A stretch of DNA of 64,000 nt from an uncultured Dorea sp. GTDB lineage: Bacteria > Bacillota > Clostridia > Lachnospirales > Lachnospiraceae. The stretch is taken from positions 1 to 64,000 of the forward strand of contig CAJTVU010000009.1 in assembly GCA_910580235.1 (NCBI GenBank), in the 5' to 3' direction. Position numbers and translations under genes: made by a program. The notes under the pieces are model-generated. The model was not told the origin of the DNA and made no database searches. It saw only the letters and a list, made by a program, of their open reading frames with translations. Shown piece by piece: positions 51,576-60,656 of the stretch (its first letter is position 1; each line of letters starts with the position of its first letter).

Positions 51576-53651
51576 TTATTCCTCAGCAGCCTTCTTTGCG
51601 ATCTCTGCTTCCTGTACGTCAGACGGCGCCTGCTCATAGCGGGCGAACTCGTATTCGTAAGTCCCTCTTCCTCCTGTCATAGAACGCAGCGTCGTGCAAT
51701 ATCCAAACATCCCTGTCATTGGGACATCCGCCTCAATGACCTGATTGCCTCCTGATGTCGGGTTCATGCCAAGTACCCGGCCGCGGCGTTTATTCAGATC
51801 TCCCATAACGTCTCCTGTATAATCGTCCGGAACTGTCACCTTCACGGAAGCGATCGGCTCAAGAAGGATCGGGCCTGCCTCCATAAATCCTTTCTTAAAG
51901 GCCTGTATCGTCGCAGTTTTGAACGCCATCTCAGAAGAGTCTACCGGATGATAAGAACCGTCGTAGAGGACAGCCTTTACGCCCACTACAGGATATCCGG
52001 CCAAAGGCCCTTTCAGGACAGAATCCTGCAATCCTTTCTCGACCGCCGGGAAGTAGTTCTTCGGAACCGCTCCTCCCACTACTTCTTCTTCGAACACATA
52101 CGGCGTCTCCATATCGCCGGACGGCTCAAAGCGCATCTTAACATGGCCGTACTGCCCGTGGCCTCCGGACTGTTTCTTGTACTTCGTATCTACATCCGAT
52201 TTCTTCTTGATCGTCTCCCTGAATGCAACGCGAGGAGTCTCTAAGAGGACATCGCATTTATATCTCTCCAAAAGCTTGCTTACGATAATCTCCAGATGCT
52301 GATCTCCCATACCGTAGATGAGCGTCTGACGGTTCTCGCTGTCATTTACAGACTTGATCGTCACATCTTCTGCCATCATCCTCTGGAGCGCCTGGGATAT
52401 CTTGTCCTCATCTCCCTTATTCTTTGCTGAATATTTCATATATGTATATGGCTTGGAGTATTCTGTCCTCCCGAACATGATCGGCGTTGCCTTTGTGGAC
52501 AGCGTATCGCCCGTCTTCGTGCCAGTAAGCTTCGCGATCGCCCCGATGTCTCCTGCGAACAGCTCGCTCACTTCAATTGGCTTATTCCCGACCATCGTGT
52601 AGATCTTGCCAAGCTTCTCGTCTGCTTCGGTATCAGGATTGTAAAGCACGTCCTCTCCCTTCAGCACGCCGGAGCATACCTTTACAAACGAATATTTACC
52701 GATGAACGGATCTACCATCGTCTTGAATACGTAGGCAGATTTTGCCTTCGCAAAATCATAGTTCGCTTCATAAATCTCGTTCGTCTTGCGGTTGAAGCCC
52801 GCGCATTCTCTCCAGTCCGGGCTTGGGAAGAATCTTACGATATCGGACAAGAGGTTGGCGACTCCCTGCGCCTGTATATTGGAGCCCATAGCCACTGGGA
52901 CGATGCTCCCTGCCATAACTTCTGTACGCATGGCTGCCCGGATCTCTTCTACAGAGAATTCATCTCCTTCAAAGTACCGATCCATGAACTCCTCGCTCGT
53001 CTCAGCGACCGCTTCCAACAGCTTCTCTCGGTACATCTCAAGATTCTCCTTACAGTATTCCGGAATCTCGCACTCCTCTCTCTTCCCGATCTCCGTGTAG
53101 CGCCTTCCGGCATTTTTAATAATATTGACATATCCTACCAGCTTCTCATTCTCGCGGATCGGCTGGAAATGCGGCGCGATCACTTTCCCGTATTTTTCAG
53201 TCAATGTCTCCACGACCTGGCGGAAGCTGGCGTCGTCTACGTCCATCTCTGTCACATACACCATTCTCGGCAGATTGTACTTGTCGCACAGCTCCCACGC
53301 CTTCTCCGTCCCAACTTCCACTCCCGCTTTCCCGGATACGACAATAACTGCCGCGTCCGCCGCGCTGACCGCCTCTTCCACTTCTCCTACAAAGTCGAAA
53401 TACCCCGGCGTGTCAAGAATGTTGATCTTCGCCTTCTCCCACTCGATCGGGATCAGCGCCGTGCTAATTGAAAATCCTCGTTTCTGCTCCTCTTTATCAA
53501 AATCGCTGATCGTATTCTTGTCGGCCACTTTGCCCATACGATTGGTTGCTCCTGATACGTAAGACATAGCCTCTGCAAGACTTGTCTTACCACATCCACC
53601 ATGTCCTAAAAGAACGACGTTCCTGATCTCATCCGTTCTGTAAACCTTCAT
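51576..53651 (-). CDS. Elongation factor G-like GTPase (non-canonical, EF-G2 type)
   Basis: A 691-residue translational GTPase with all EF-G domains. G1 is GHGGCGKT (16-23), G2 RGFSIST, G3 DTPGYFDF (histidine of the usual DTPGHVDF replaced by tyrosine), and G4 VTEMDVDD in place of NKMD. Domains II-V follow to GRGTYEYEFARYEQAP. The altered G3 and G4 motifs match the EF-G2 subgroup and argue against the housekeeping EF-G. Role unknown; perhaps stress or recycling. Confidence 0.88.
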   Translation of the reverse strand: MKVYRTDEIRNVVLLGHGGCGKTSLAEAMSYVSGATNRMGKVADKNTISDFDKEEQKRGFSISTALIPIEWEKAKINILDTPGYFDFVGEVEEAVSAADAAVIVVSGKAGVEVGTEKAWELCDKYNLPRMVYVTEMDVDDASFRQVVETLTEKYGKVIAPHFQPIRENEKLVGYVNIIKNAGRRYTEIGKREECEIPEYCKENLEMYREKLLEAVAETSEEFMDRYFEGDEFSVEEIRAAMRTEVMAGSIVPVAMGSNIQAQGVANLLSDIVRFFPSPDWRECAGFNRKTNEIYEANYDFAKAKSAYVFKTMVDPFIGKYSFVKVCSGVLKGEDVLYNPDTEADEKLGKIYTMVGNKPIEVSELFAGDIGAIAKLTGTKTGDTLSTKATPIMFGRTEYSKPYTYMKYSAKNKGDEDKISQALQRMMAEDVTIKSVNDSENRQTLIYGMGDQHLEIIVSKLLERYKCDVLLETPRVAFRETIKKKSDVDTKYKKQSGGHGQYGHVKMRFEPSGDMETPYVFEEEVVGGAVPKNYFPAVEKGLQDSVLKGPLAGYPVVGVKAVLYDGSYHPVDSSEMAFKTATIQAFKKGFMEAGPILLEPIASVKVTVPDDYTGDVMGDLNKRRGRVLGMNPTSGGNQVIEADVPMTGMFGYCTTLRSMTGGRGTYEYEFARYEQAPSDVQEAEIAKKAAEE

Positions 53652-53770
53652 AATTCGCTGCCTCCTTGCATTAGTAAAATCTCATGTGTACATTGTACTA
53701 AAAAAACAAGCTTATTACAACTCCTTTGTGCATTTTTTATATTTGCATTTATCCTCTCTTTAAGGTAAAA

Positions 53771-53816
53771 TTAATTGGGGACGGGGTAAAATTAATTTTA
53801 CCCCGTCCCCAATTAA
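53771..53816. repeat. Perfect 46-bp GGGGACGGGG palindrome at the tyrA ribosome site
   Basis: TTAATTGGGGACGGGGTAAAATT and its exact reverse complement, 46 bp without mismatch, with a half copy at 53763. The AAGGAG ribosome site of tyrA starts within 3 bases of its end, so the RNA stem lies right next to the site of ribosome binding. Confidence 0.85.
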
Positions 53817-53829
53817 GGAGATTTTCATT

Positions 53830-54927
53830 ATGACAAAACATAAGATCGGCTTTATCGGCCTGGGGCTTATAGGCGGCTCTATCGCGAAGGCGGTCCGCCG
53901 TTACTACCCCGATTATGAAATTATTGCCTACGATAAGAACAGAGAGGCTCTGGCTCTGGCCACGAAAGAAGAAGTGGCTGACGTGGCTGTGACGGCCATT
54001 GACGCGAATTTCCACGGCTGCGATTACATTTTCCTGTGCGCGCCTGTGTCTTACAATACTGCATATTTGAGCCAGATAAAGGAATTCCTCCACGACGGCT
54101 GCATCCTGACTGACGTAGGAAGCGTGAAGACAAATATACATCTGGAAGCAGAGAACCTTGGAATAGAAGAGTTCTTCATCGGAGGGCACCCGATGGCCGG
54201 CGCGGAAAAGAGCGGCTACCGGAATTCCAAGGCTATGCTTCTGGAAAATGCTTACTATATCCTCACTCCTTCCTCCAAAGTACCGGCGGCAAAGATAGAG
54301 GAATACCAAAAGTTCATCGAAAGCCTCAAAGCGCTTCCGATGCTGCTTAGCTATCGGGAACATGACTATGTGACGGGAGCCATCAGCCATCTGCCCCACA
54401 TCATTGCCTCTACTCTCGTGAATTTTGTCCGGGACGCAGATACGCCGGAAGAGCTGATGAAGCATCTGGCTGCGGGAGGCTTTAAAGATATCACCCGGAT
54501 CGCCTCCTCATCCCCGGTCATGTGGGAGCATATATGTCTTCAGAACAGAGAGAATATATCCGATATCCTGGAGGCGTACATTGACATGCTGACAAAGATG
54601 AAGGGATTCATTGATGGCTCCAGGGAGCAGGAGCTGTACCGCTGGTTCGATTCCGGGCGGAATTACCGCAATTCTATCCCCGACGCCTCGGCAGGGCCCA
54701 TCAAGAAAGCGTACGTCATCTACTGCGACATTATCGACGAAGCGGGCGGGATCGCCGCCATTGCTACGATTCTGGCATCGAATGGCATCAACTTAAAGAA
54801 TATTGGCATCATCCATAACAGAGAATTTGAAGAAGGGGTTCTGCGTATCGAGTTCTACGACGAGGCTTCCTCGCGGAAAGCCGCGGGATTATTGCAGAAG
54901 TTCAGGTATATTGTCTATGAGCGCTAG
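53830..54927 (+). CDS. tyrA: Prephenate dehydrogenase with ACT domain
   Basis: A 365-residue enzyme of tyrosine synthesis: prephenate plus NAD+ to 4-hydroxyphenylpyruvate. N-terminal Rossmann loop IGFIGLGLIGGSIAKAVRR. Catalytic-site segments LTDVGSVKTNI, GGHPMAGAEKSG and ITGAISHLPHIIA-like (VTGAISHLPHIIASTLVNF) are present. C-terminal ACT domain from about 295 (YCDIIDEAGGIAAIATILAS) for tyrosine feedback. It overlaps aroA by 11 bases. Confidence 0.93.
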   Translation: MTKHKIGFIGLGLIGGSIAKAVRRYYPDYEIIAYDKNREALALATKEEVADVAVTAIDANFHGCDYIFLCAPVSYNTAYLSQIKEFLHDGCILTDVGSVKTNIHLEAENLGIEEFFIGGHPMAGAEKSGYRNSKAMLLENAYYILTPSSKVPAAKIEEYQKFIESLKALPMLLSYREHDYVTGAISHLPHIIASTLVNFVRDADTPEELMKHLAAGGFKDITRIASSSPVMWEHICLQNRENISDILEAYIDMLTKMKGFIDGSREQELYRWFDSGRNYRNSIPDASAGPIKKAYVIYCDIIDEAGGIAAIATILASNGINLKNIGIIHNREFEEGVLRIEFYDEASSRKAAGLLQKFRYIVYER

Positions 54928-56224
54928 ATCTATTACAAAGAAAAACAGCTTGCGAGGTGAGATTACCGTACCGGGAGACAAATCTATCTCCCATCGGTCT
55001 GTCATGTTTGGCGCTATCGCCCGGGGCACGACGGAGATTACCAATTTCCTTGAGGGCGCGGACTGTCTCTCCACCATCAGCTGTTTCCGCAATATGGGCG
55101 TCGCCATTGAGAAAAAAGGCGACCGTTTCCTCGTCAGAGGAAACGGCATGCAGGGGCTGGCCGCGCCTTCCGGGACTTTAGACGTGGGGAACAGTGGTAC
55201 GACTACAAGACTGATGGCCGGGATCTTGGCCGGGCAGGGCTTTACATCCGTCCTCTCCGGCGACAGCTCCCTGAACTCCCGCCCTATGGGACGCATCATC
55301 ACACCGCTATCCTCCATGGGCGCCAATATCACAAGCATAAATGAAAATGGCTGCGCGCCTTTACGCATCTGCCCGGGCACGCTTCACGGGATTTCTTATG
55401 AATCCCCGGTAGCTTCTGCACAAGTGAAGTCCGCCATCTTGCTGGCTGGGCTTTATGCAGACGGAAATACTTCCGTGACCGAGCCTTCCCTTTCCCGAGA
55501 CCACACGGAGCGGATGTTACAAAGCTTCGGCGCAAGCCTTTCCACCACTTTCCATTCTGACGGCCGCGCCACCACTGAGATCTCCCCTTGCGAAGAACTC
55601 TATGGGCAGCAGATACTTGTGCCGGGAGATATCTCTTCCGCCGCCTATTTTATTGCCGCAGGCGCACTTGTACCTGGATCTGAGCTTCTCATCCGAAATG
55701 TGGGCGTCAATGCGACCCGGGCCGGATTTCTAACTATATGTGAAAATATGGGAGCCGACGTCACCCTCCTCAACAGATCTGCAGAAGGGGGCGAGCCTCG
55801 TGCAGACATCCTCGTCCGCGCGTCTGGATTAAAAGGAACAGTTATTGAGGGCGATATTATCCCGACCCTTATAGACGAAATCCCGATCCTGGCCGTTATG
55901 GCTGCCTGTGCGGAAGGCACGACCGTCATAAAAGACGCCGCCGAGCTGAAAGTCAAAGAGACGGACCGCATCGATACCATAACCGAAGGGCTGCGCGCCA
56001 TGGGCGCGTCTGTCACGCCTACCGAAGACGGTATGATTATCAAGGGCGCCGGAAATCCAGACAAAAACTATGCGCCTCTCCACGGGGCACATATCAACAG
56101 CCACTCAGACCACCGCATCGCTATGGCATTCGCAGTGGCCGGCCTCGTAGCCGACGGCGAGACCGTCATTCAAGATAGCCAATGCGTAGAAATATCCTAT
56201 CCCGCATTCTTCGAAACGTTATAA
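54917..56224 (+). CDS. aroA: 3-phosphoshikimate 1-carboxyvinyltransferase (EPSP synthase)
   Basis: A 435-residue shikimate-pathway enzyme joining shikimate 3-phosphate and PEP. LRGEITVPGDKSISHRSVMFGAIA is the conserved N-terminal loop (about 10-33). LDVGNSGTTTRLMAGILAGQ binds substrate. PVASAQVKSAILLAGLYADG and LIDEIPILAVMAACAEGTT carry other active-site residues. The start overlaps the tyrA end; the 473-residue longer frame is rejected. Coupled translation with tyrA is likely. Confidence 0.93.
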   Translation: MSARSITKKNSLRGEITVPGDKSISHRSVMFGAIARGTTEITNFLEGADCLSTISCFRNMGVAIEKKGDRFLVRGNGMQGLAAPSGTLDVGNSGTTTRLMAGILAGQGFTSVLSGDSSLNSRPMGRIITPLSSMGANITSINENGCAPLRICPGTLHGISYESPVASAQVKSAILLAGLYADGNTSVTEPSLSRDHTERMLQSFGASLSTTFHSDGRATTEISPCEELYGQQILVPGDISSAAYFIAAGALVPGSELLIRNVGVNATRAGFLTICENMGADVTLLNRSAEGGEPRADILVRASGLKGTVIEGDIIPTLIDEIPILAVMAACAEGTTVIKDAAELKVKETDRIDTITEGLRAMGASVTPTEDGMIIKGAGNPDKNYAPLHGAHINSHSDHRIAMAFAVAGLVADGETVIQDSQCVEISYPAFFETL

Positions 56225-56265
56225 ATGGGGACGTACGCTTTTCGCAAAAGCGTACGTCCCCATTT
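56223..56265. repeat. GGGGACGTACG palindrome plus inverted GGGACACCC units
   Basis: AAATGGGGACGTACGCTTTT-CGC-AAAAGCGTACGTCCCCATTT is a 43-bp near-perfect palindrome that starts at the aroA stop. It is followed at 56276-56308 by inverted GGGACACCC-type units, the same words as in the 9605-9683 repeat. It probably terminates aroA and panE transcripts. Confidence 0.85.
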
Positions 56266-56311
56266 AAGTTTTCGGGTGTCCCTTTCTGGCTTTGGGGGTG
56301 TCCCCACTTTG

Positions 56312-57229
56312 TTAGTAATCGAATTTCCCGTCGTTGCGCTCCTCAATAGCCCGGATCGCATGGTATGTATATTCACAGAATGGCACTGGGATCCCGGCTT
56401 CTTTTCCCATCCGTACCATCTCTCCTGCGAACATCTCAATCTCTGTATGGCGCCCGGCATCGATATCCTGAAGGGTGGAATACCTGGCCTTCTTTTCTAC
56501 TCCTTTGAACGGAAGGAACTCCGGTGCGATGGAAACGCCTCTTGCTTTTGCCACCGCAGCGACCTCTCTCCACAGGGCAGCCGCTATGAAAAGTGCATGC
56601 TCGCTGTCCTGATATGCTCCACATCCTACCCCCAGGATCGCCTGGGGAAGGTTTTGAGAAATATTGCTGGCGTATTTATTCCACATATCTGAGATAATAT
56701 TCTCTACAAACACATAGCGGATCTGTCCCGCGGCAAAGAGCTCCTCTACAGCCTTCACGCGTTCGGTCGGCTCTTTTTTATCTTTCTCGCCCAAAAATAC
56801 ACCTGCCGTCCTCTCAGGCGAGAACTCGATCCCCGACTCGCTCCTTACGGAAGCGATCCGCATGACTGCGTACAGAAGATGAGGCTCCCCCACCGCCTGT
56901 GCGATCCTCTTCTCACTGTCCACTCCATTGAGCAGGCTTAAGATTACGGTATTCTTTCCTGTCATTTTCTTTATGTCTTCAATAGCAGCGTCGAGGCCGT
57001 CGTATTTCGTACATACCAGTATAAGATCTTGCACGCCTGCTTCTTCCGCCCGAGCCACATGCATGCGGTACTGCCTGCCGTTTATCGTCAGCCCCTCCCG
57101 CTCCAATCGTTCCTTTCGCTCTCCGTCTGCGATCACGCTGAAATTGTCTCCCAGCTTCTCCGACAGCCCCCATACAAAATATGCTCCTACCGCGCCTGCG
57201 CCGATCAGCGCCACCTTCTCAATCTTCAT
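56312..57229 (-). CDS. panE: 2-dehydropantoate 2-reductase (ketopantoate reductase) family
   Basis: A 305-residue NADPH-dependent reductase. N-terminal Rossmann loop VALIGAGAVGAYFVWGLSEK, conserved NDWN-like lysine region LVCTKYDGLDAA and SLLNGVDSEKRI, C-terminal helical domain with FVENIISDMWNKYASNISQN and the end PVPFCEYTYHAIRAIEER. It may reduce ketopantoate for CoA synthesis or a related 2-keto acid. No other pantothenate genes adjoin it. Confidence 0.88.
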   Translation of the reverse strand: MKIEKVALIGAGAVGAYFVWGLSEKLGDNFSVIADGERKERLEREGLTINGRQYRMHVARAEEAGVQDLILVCTKYDGLDAAIEDIKKMTGKNTVILSLLNGVDSEKRIAQAVGEPHLLYAVMRIASVRSESGIEFSPERTAGVFLGEKDKKEPTERVKAVEELFAAGQIRYVFVENIISDMWNKYASNISQNLPQAILGVGCGAYQDSEHALFIAAALWREVAAVAKARGVSIAPEFLPFKGVEKKARYSTLQDIDAGRHTEIEMFAGEMVRMGKEAGIPVPFCEYTYHAIRAIEERNDGKFDY

Positions 57230-57307
57230 CTGCCGTTCCTCCTCATGTCTTTGATCTTATCAGCTGTCGCCCTTCTTTCACACCGGTTGGCTCCGAATGC
57301 TCCAACT

Positions 57308-57790
57308 CTATCTTTCGTCTTCCTCCCATGCTGTGATTTCCCCACAGGCGATCTTGCTTCCAGAATCCCCTGAAGGCTGCGTATGGAAATCATCTGGATG
57401 ATCATGGATGACGATCGTCTTTCCAATTACTTCCTCCGGAAAAAATCGGTTCGTGTACACCGCTCCCCACGCTACGCCGTTATTGGACAGAAGCGGCGGC
57501 AGATCGCCGGCATGGCACGGGTGCTCCGCCCCTGTCGGGTTGTAGTGTGCTCCTGTGTCTGCCAGTGGATCCTCCGCATTTCCGGTACAGCCGCCTCCCT
57601 CATGGATATGGAAGCCATAAAAGCCGCCGCAGCCATCTTCCACATTCTTTGGCATTCCATACACTTCGGCAACGAGTATGGAACCGCCATATGTATCATA
57701 GATATCCATTTTCCCCCGAATGCCCTCGTACCCTTCGCGCCCTTTTATCTCTGCTGTAGCAGTCGGCTTTTCTTTCAATTCTATCAGCAT
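57308..57790 (-). CDS. Superoxide dismutase (Cu/Zn-type) family, cytosolic
   Basis: A 160-residue protein started at the ATG behind GAGGAG. It has the whole metal set: HIH at 61 and 63, bridging H82 (AHYNP), H90, H93, D96 (EHPCHAGD) and H129 (TIVIHDHPDDF), then TQPSGDSGSKIACG where eukaryotic SOD has arginine and this has lysine. No signal peptide, unlike most bacterial SodC. It may bind copper or zinc and dismutate superoxide; activity is not certain. Confidence 0.85.
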   Translation of the reverse strand: MLIELKEKPTATAEIKGREGYEGIRGKMDIYDTYGGSILVAEVYGMPKNVEDGCGGFYGFHIHEGGGCTGNAEDPLADTGAHYNPTGAEHPCHAGDLPPLLSNNGVAWGAVYTNRFFPEEVIGKTIVIHDHPDDFHTQPSGDSGSKIACGEITAWEEDER

Positions 57791-57905
57791 ATCATCACAC
57801 TCCTCTTCTGTCAATCTATGCACAGAGCACAGGATATGTGAATCATTTTAGAATCTTTTGGACAGCATGATCTCTTATTTTAATTTTAAGAAACGCCAGA
57901 TCGTA

Positions 57906-58334
57906 TTACTCCAGATCCGCAATGTGAAAGCTCTCCGTTTTCAGGTTGCAGTAATGCCTGCCCTTAATAGCTGTAAATTTCAATATGCAATAATCCGGGT
58001 CAGTTACTCCCTGTTTATAATACATAGTATCTCCTGCACGCCAGATCTCCTGTTTTATATCATCGTCCTGCAAAACTTCCATCGTACCTGTCAGCATAAT
58101 CCCCTCATACTTAAAACGTCCTCTGCTGTAAAAATAGACGCTCGCCTTTGGATCCTTCATAAACTGCTGCGAGCGCATGGAAGACGTATTGGTCGTAAAA
58201 TAAAAGCAATCCCCCTCTATCTTGCGCGGTGCGAACATCGCTTTTATATTTGGAAATCCCTCCTCGTCTACAGAACCGACAAAAACCGTTTTTTGCTTTT
58301 GGATAAATTCAAACACATATTCTCTTGTTTTCAT
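57906..58334 (-). CDS. Pyridoxamine 5'-phosphate oxidase-like flavoprotein
   Basis: A 142-residue split-barrel flavoprotein. KTVFVGSVDEEGFPNIKAMF and DCFYFTTNTSSMRSQQFMKD form the FMN-binding barrel. KYEGIMLTGTMEVLQDDDIK is the dimer strand. The fold covers FMN reductases, heme-degrading and F420 enzymes; no specific substrate is clear. It is 18 bases after the MarR regulator and so probably under its control. Confidence 0.85.
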   Translation of the reverse strand: MKTREYVFEFIQKQKTVFVGSVDEEGFPNIKAMFAPRKIEGDCFYFTTNTSSMRSQQFMKDPKASVYFYSRGRFKYEGIMLTGTMEVLQDDDIKQEIWRAGDTMYYKQGVTDPDYCILKFTAIKGRHYCNLKTESFHIADLE

Positions 58335-58352
58335 TGAATCCCCTCCTTATTT

Positions 58353-58799
58353 TTAAGAGTATTTATCTGCACGCAGATTTTCTGTTAAAGTTTCCAATAT
58401 CCGCGCAAGATACTGTTCGAACCGCTCCCGCTCCTCTTCTGAAAATCCTCGGTAGAATAACGTATTCATCTGCTGAGATACAGCTTCATACCTTACTTGT
58501 AGAGACTTTGCATATTCCGTAAGCGATACAATGGCCTCGCGGCGATTCCTGGGATTGGTATTCCTTTCTACGATCCCCTTATTCACCATGCCGTTTATTA
58601 CAACAGACACCGTATTTTTAGCAAGAGACGTCCTCTTGCTTATCTCACTGATCGTAAGATGATCCGTCTGCCACAAAATAAATAAAATCCTTCCTTGCCC
58701 GCCGCTTATCTCAATATCATTCTCAAGCAACAGCCTTTCAAAAATCCTGTCCTGAAGCTGTTTTATCTGCGTAATGTAAAATCCGCCCTTTGTTTCCAA
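58353..58799 (-). CDS. MarR-family transcriptional regulator
   Basis: A 148-residue winged-helix repressor: LTISEISKRTSLAKNTVSVVINGMVNKGIVERNTNPRNRREAIVSL is the recognition helix and wing. It precedes the PNPOx-like gene in an operon. An inverted repeat at 58813-58824 just upstream of the ATG fits autoregulation. Confidence 0.9.
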   Translation of the reverse strand: METKGGFYITQIKQLQDRIFERLLLENDIEISGGQGRILFILWQTDHLTISEISKRTSLAKNTVSVVINGMVNKGIVERNTNPRNRREAIVSLTEYAKSLQVRYEAVSQQMNTLFYRGFSEEERERFEQYLARILETLTENLRADKYS

Positions 58800-58812
58800 T
58801 CCATCACCTCGA

Positions 58813-58824
58813 TTCTAATTAGAA
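58813..58824. promoter_or_regulatory. MarR operator candidate
   Basis: TTCTAATTAGAA, a perfect 12-bp palindrome 14 bases upstream of the MarR ATG, followed by a related half site AACATTTCTAAAT. Typical of MarR autoregulatory sites. Confidence 0.55.
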
Positions 58825-58886
58825 CATTTCTAAATAAAATAATTATAAGCCTATCACATTATGATATAAAAAGCAACATAAAATAT

Positions 58887-58920
58887 TATGGAGCTTCTGG
58901 AAAAAACAGAAGCTCCATAA
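58887..58920 (-). terminator. Terminator after queA
   Basis: TTATGGAGCTTCTG pairs exactly with CAGAAGCTCCATAA around TTTTTTCC. It begins 2 bases after the queA stop and lies ahead of the MarR promoter. Confidence 0.8.
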
Positions 58921-58922
58921 CC

Positions 58923-59948
58923 CTACCATACAAGCATCGCATCCCCGAAGGAGAAGAAGCGATATCTTTCTCTCACCGCCTCCTCATAAGCGGCCAGCAC
59001 CTGCTCTCTCCCTGCCAGCGCCGACACAAGCATGATGAGCGTTGACTCCGGCAGGTGGAAATTCGTAAGAAGGCAGTCTAATATTTTAAACTGATAGCCC
59101 GGATAGATAAAGATATCCGTCCAGCCGCTGCCGGCCGAAAGCCTCCCGCTATCGTCAGCCGCCGACTCTATCGTGCGGCAGCTTGTAGTCCCCACACATA
59201 TGACGCGATGTCCGTTCTCTTTCGCCCGGTTTATCTTCTCCGCCGCATCTTGCTCTATCCTGTAGAATTCCGAATGCATATGATGATCGGTAATCTCGTC
59301 CGCCTTTACAGGACGGAACGTTCCAAGCCCGACATGAAGGGTCACTCTTGCAATATCCACGCCCTTCTCTTTAATCTCCTTCAGAAGCTCCGACGTAAAA
59401 TGCAGCCCTGCCGTCGGCGCGGCGGCTGAACCGCTGTGCTTTGCATAGACAGTCTGGTATCGGTTCTTATCCTCCAGCTGATGGGTGATATAGGGCGGCA
59501 GCGGCATCTGCCCCAGCCTGTCCAGCACTTCCTCAAATATGCCTTCGTAGGCAAACTGGATTAGGCGGTTCCCTTCTTCTACAATGTCCACGACCTCCCC
59601 CATGAGGAGGCCTTCGCCAAACTGGATCTTTGTGCCGATCCTCGCCTTCTTTCCCGGGCGTACAAGAGCCTCCCATATATCATTCTCCCGCCTCTTTAAC
59701 AGAAGCGCCTCTATCTTCGCGCCTGTTCCTTCCTTTGCGCCGATGAGCCTTGCAGGGATCACCTTCGTGTCATTGATCACAAGGCAGTCTCCCGGCTCCA
59801 GATAATCCGTTATCTCCCTGAACACATGGTGAGAGACAGCCCCCGATCTCCTGTCAAGCACAAGAAGACGGGATCCAGAACGATCTTCCAGCGGATCCTG
59901 GGCGATCAGCTCTTCCGGCAGCTCATAATAAAAATCCTGACGTCTCAT
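58923..59948 (-). CDS. queA: S-adenosylmethionine:tRNA ribosyltransferase-isomerase
   Basis: A 341-residue enzyme that transfers the ribose of SAM to preQ1-tRNA in queuosine synthesis. [20 protein letters not shown] and [20 protein letters not shown] at the N-terminus, and [20 protein letters not shown] and [20 protein letters not shown] are family hallmarks. First-position start at 59948. It belongs to the queA-RDD-sppA-pheT cluster on the minus strand. Confidence 0.95.
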   Translation of the reverse strand: MRRQDFYYELPEELIAQDPLEDRSGSRLLVLDRRSGAVSHHVFREITDYLEPGDCLVINDTKVIPARLIGAKEGTGAKIEALLLKRRENDIWEALVRPGKKARIGTKIQFGEGLLMGEVVDIVEEGNRLIQFAYEGIFEEVLDRLGQMPLPPYITHQLEDKNRYQTVYAKHSGSAAAPTAGLHFTSELLKEIKEKGVDIARVTLHVGLGTFRPVKADEITDHHMHSEFYRIEQDAAEKINRAKENGHRVICVGTTSCRTIESAADDSGRLSAGSGWTDIFIYPGYQFKILDCLLTNFHLPESTLIMLVSALAGREQVLAAYEEAVRERYRFFSFGDAMLVW

Positions 59949-59951
59949 AGG

Positions 59952-60656
59952 CTAGGAATCCCTTTCCCCCGGTCTTTTATTCTCAGGCTTTTCATTGTCA
60001 GCCCTCTCATTCTGTACGGGCATTTGCTGTGGAGGAACCATGTGGTACTGCCCGCCCTGTGGAGGCTGGGGCGGCTGCTGCTCCTTCGTCACCTGTCTTG
60101 AGACCGGTGGCACAGGCGGATGGTACACTGGCGGCGTCTGCCCGCCGTACGGCGGTACAGGCGGAGCCGCCTGCGCCTGATACACCGGATATACCTTTAT
60201 TTTCTTTCCATAGATGACACGCGTGTCACTTAACATATCATGAATGCCGCGCTTCTGCTTATCAATTCCGGCCACAATATACCCGATCCCCAGGAAGAGC
60301 CCGCACAGGAACCGCCCGATCACCTCTCTGTACAGCACGTCGAGGAAAGTAAGCTCCCCCCCGTCCGCGCTGCACACACGGAGGCTCAGAAGCCGTTTTC
60401 CAGGCGTCGTCCCGGTACAGTAAGTAAACAGGACAAAATAGACGATCTGCGCCGCATACAATACAATGTCCTTCAATGTATACTGAAATAATATATTCCC
60501 TTCAAATACAGTCCCTTCTACCAGGCCGGACGCCCCTAACAGGAACAGCCTTACGGCCAGCAGCGCAAAGAACACGATAATGCTGTCGACCATATAGGCA
60601 AAGAAGCGCACCCAGAAGCCTGCATAAGCTGTATCTCTACTGCAATTGTTCTGCAT
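59952..60656 (-). CDS. RDD-family membrane protein with proline-rich tail
   Basis: A 234-residue protein. The RDD domain (about 8-150) includes WVRFFAYMVDSIIVFFALLA, TTPGKRLLSLRVCSADGGEL and the aspartate in VAGIDKQKRGIHDMLSDTRV. The tail from about 160 is rich in P, Q and G (PPVPPYGGQTPPVYHPPVPP). It overlaps sppA by 20 bases. Role unknown; RDD proteins may transport ions. Confidence 0.85.
   Translation of the reverse strand: MQNNCSRDTAYAGFWVRFFAYMVDSIIVFFALLAVRLFLLGASGLVEGTVFEGNILFQYTLKDIVLYAAQIVYFVLFTYCTGTTPGKRLLSLRVCSADGGELTFLDVLYREVIGRFLCGLFLGIGYIVAGIDKQKRGIHDMLSDTRVIYGKKIKVYPVYQAQAAPPVPPYGGQTPPVYHPPVPPVSRQVTKEQQPPQPPQGGQYHMVPPQQMPVQNERADNEKPENKRPGERDS

Noticed and set aside
53749..54465. 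238-codon antisense ORF over tyrA
   Set aside because: It is a shadow of the tyrA frame, with no ribosome site or recognisable domain.
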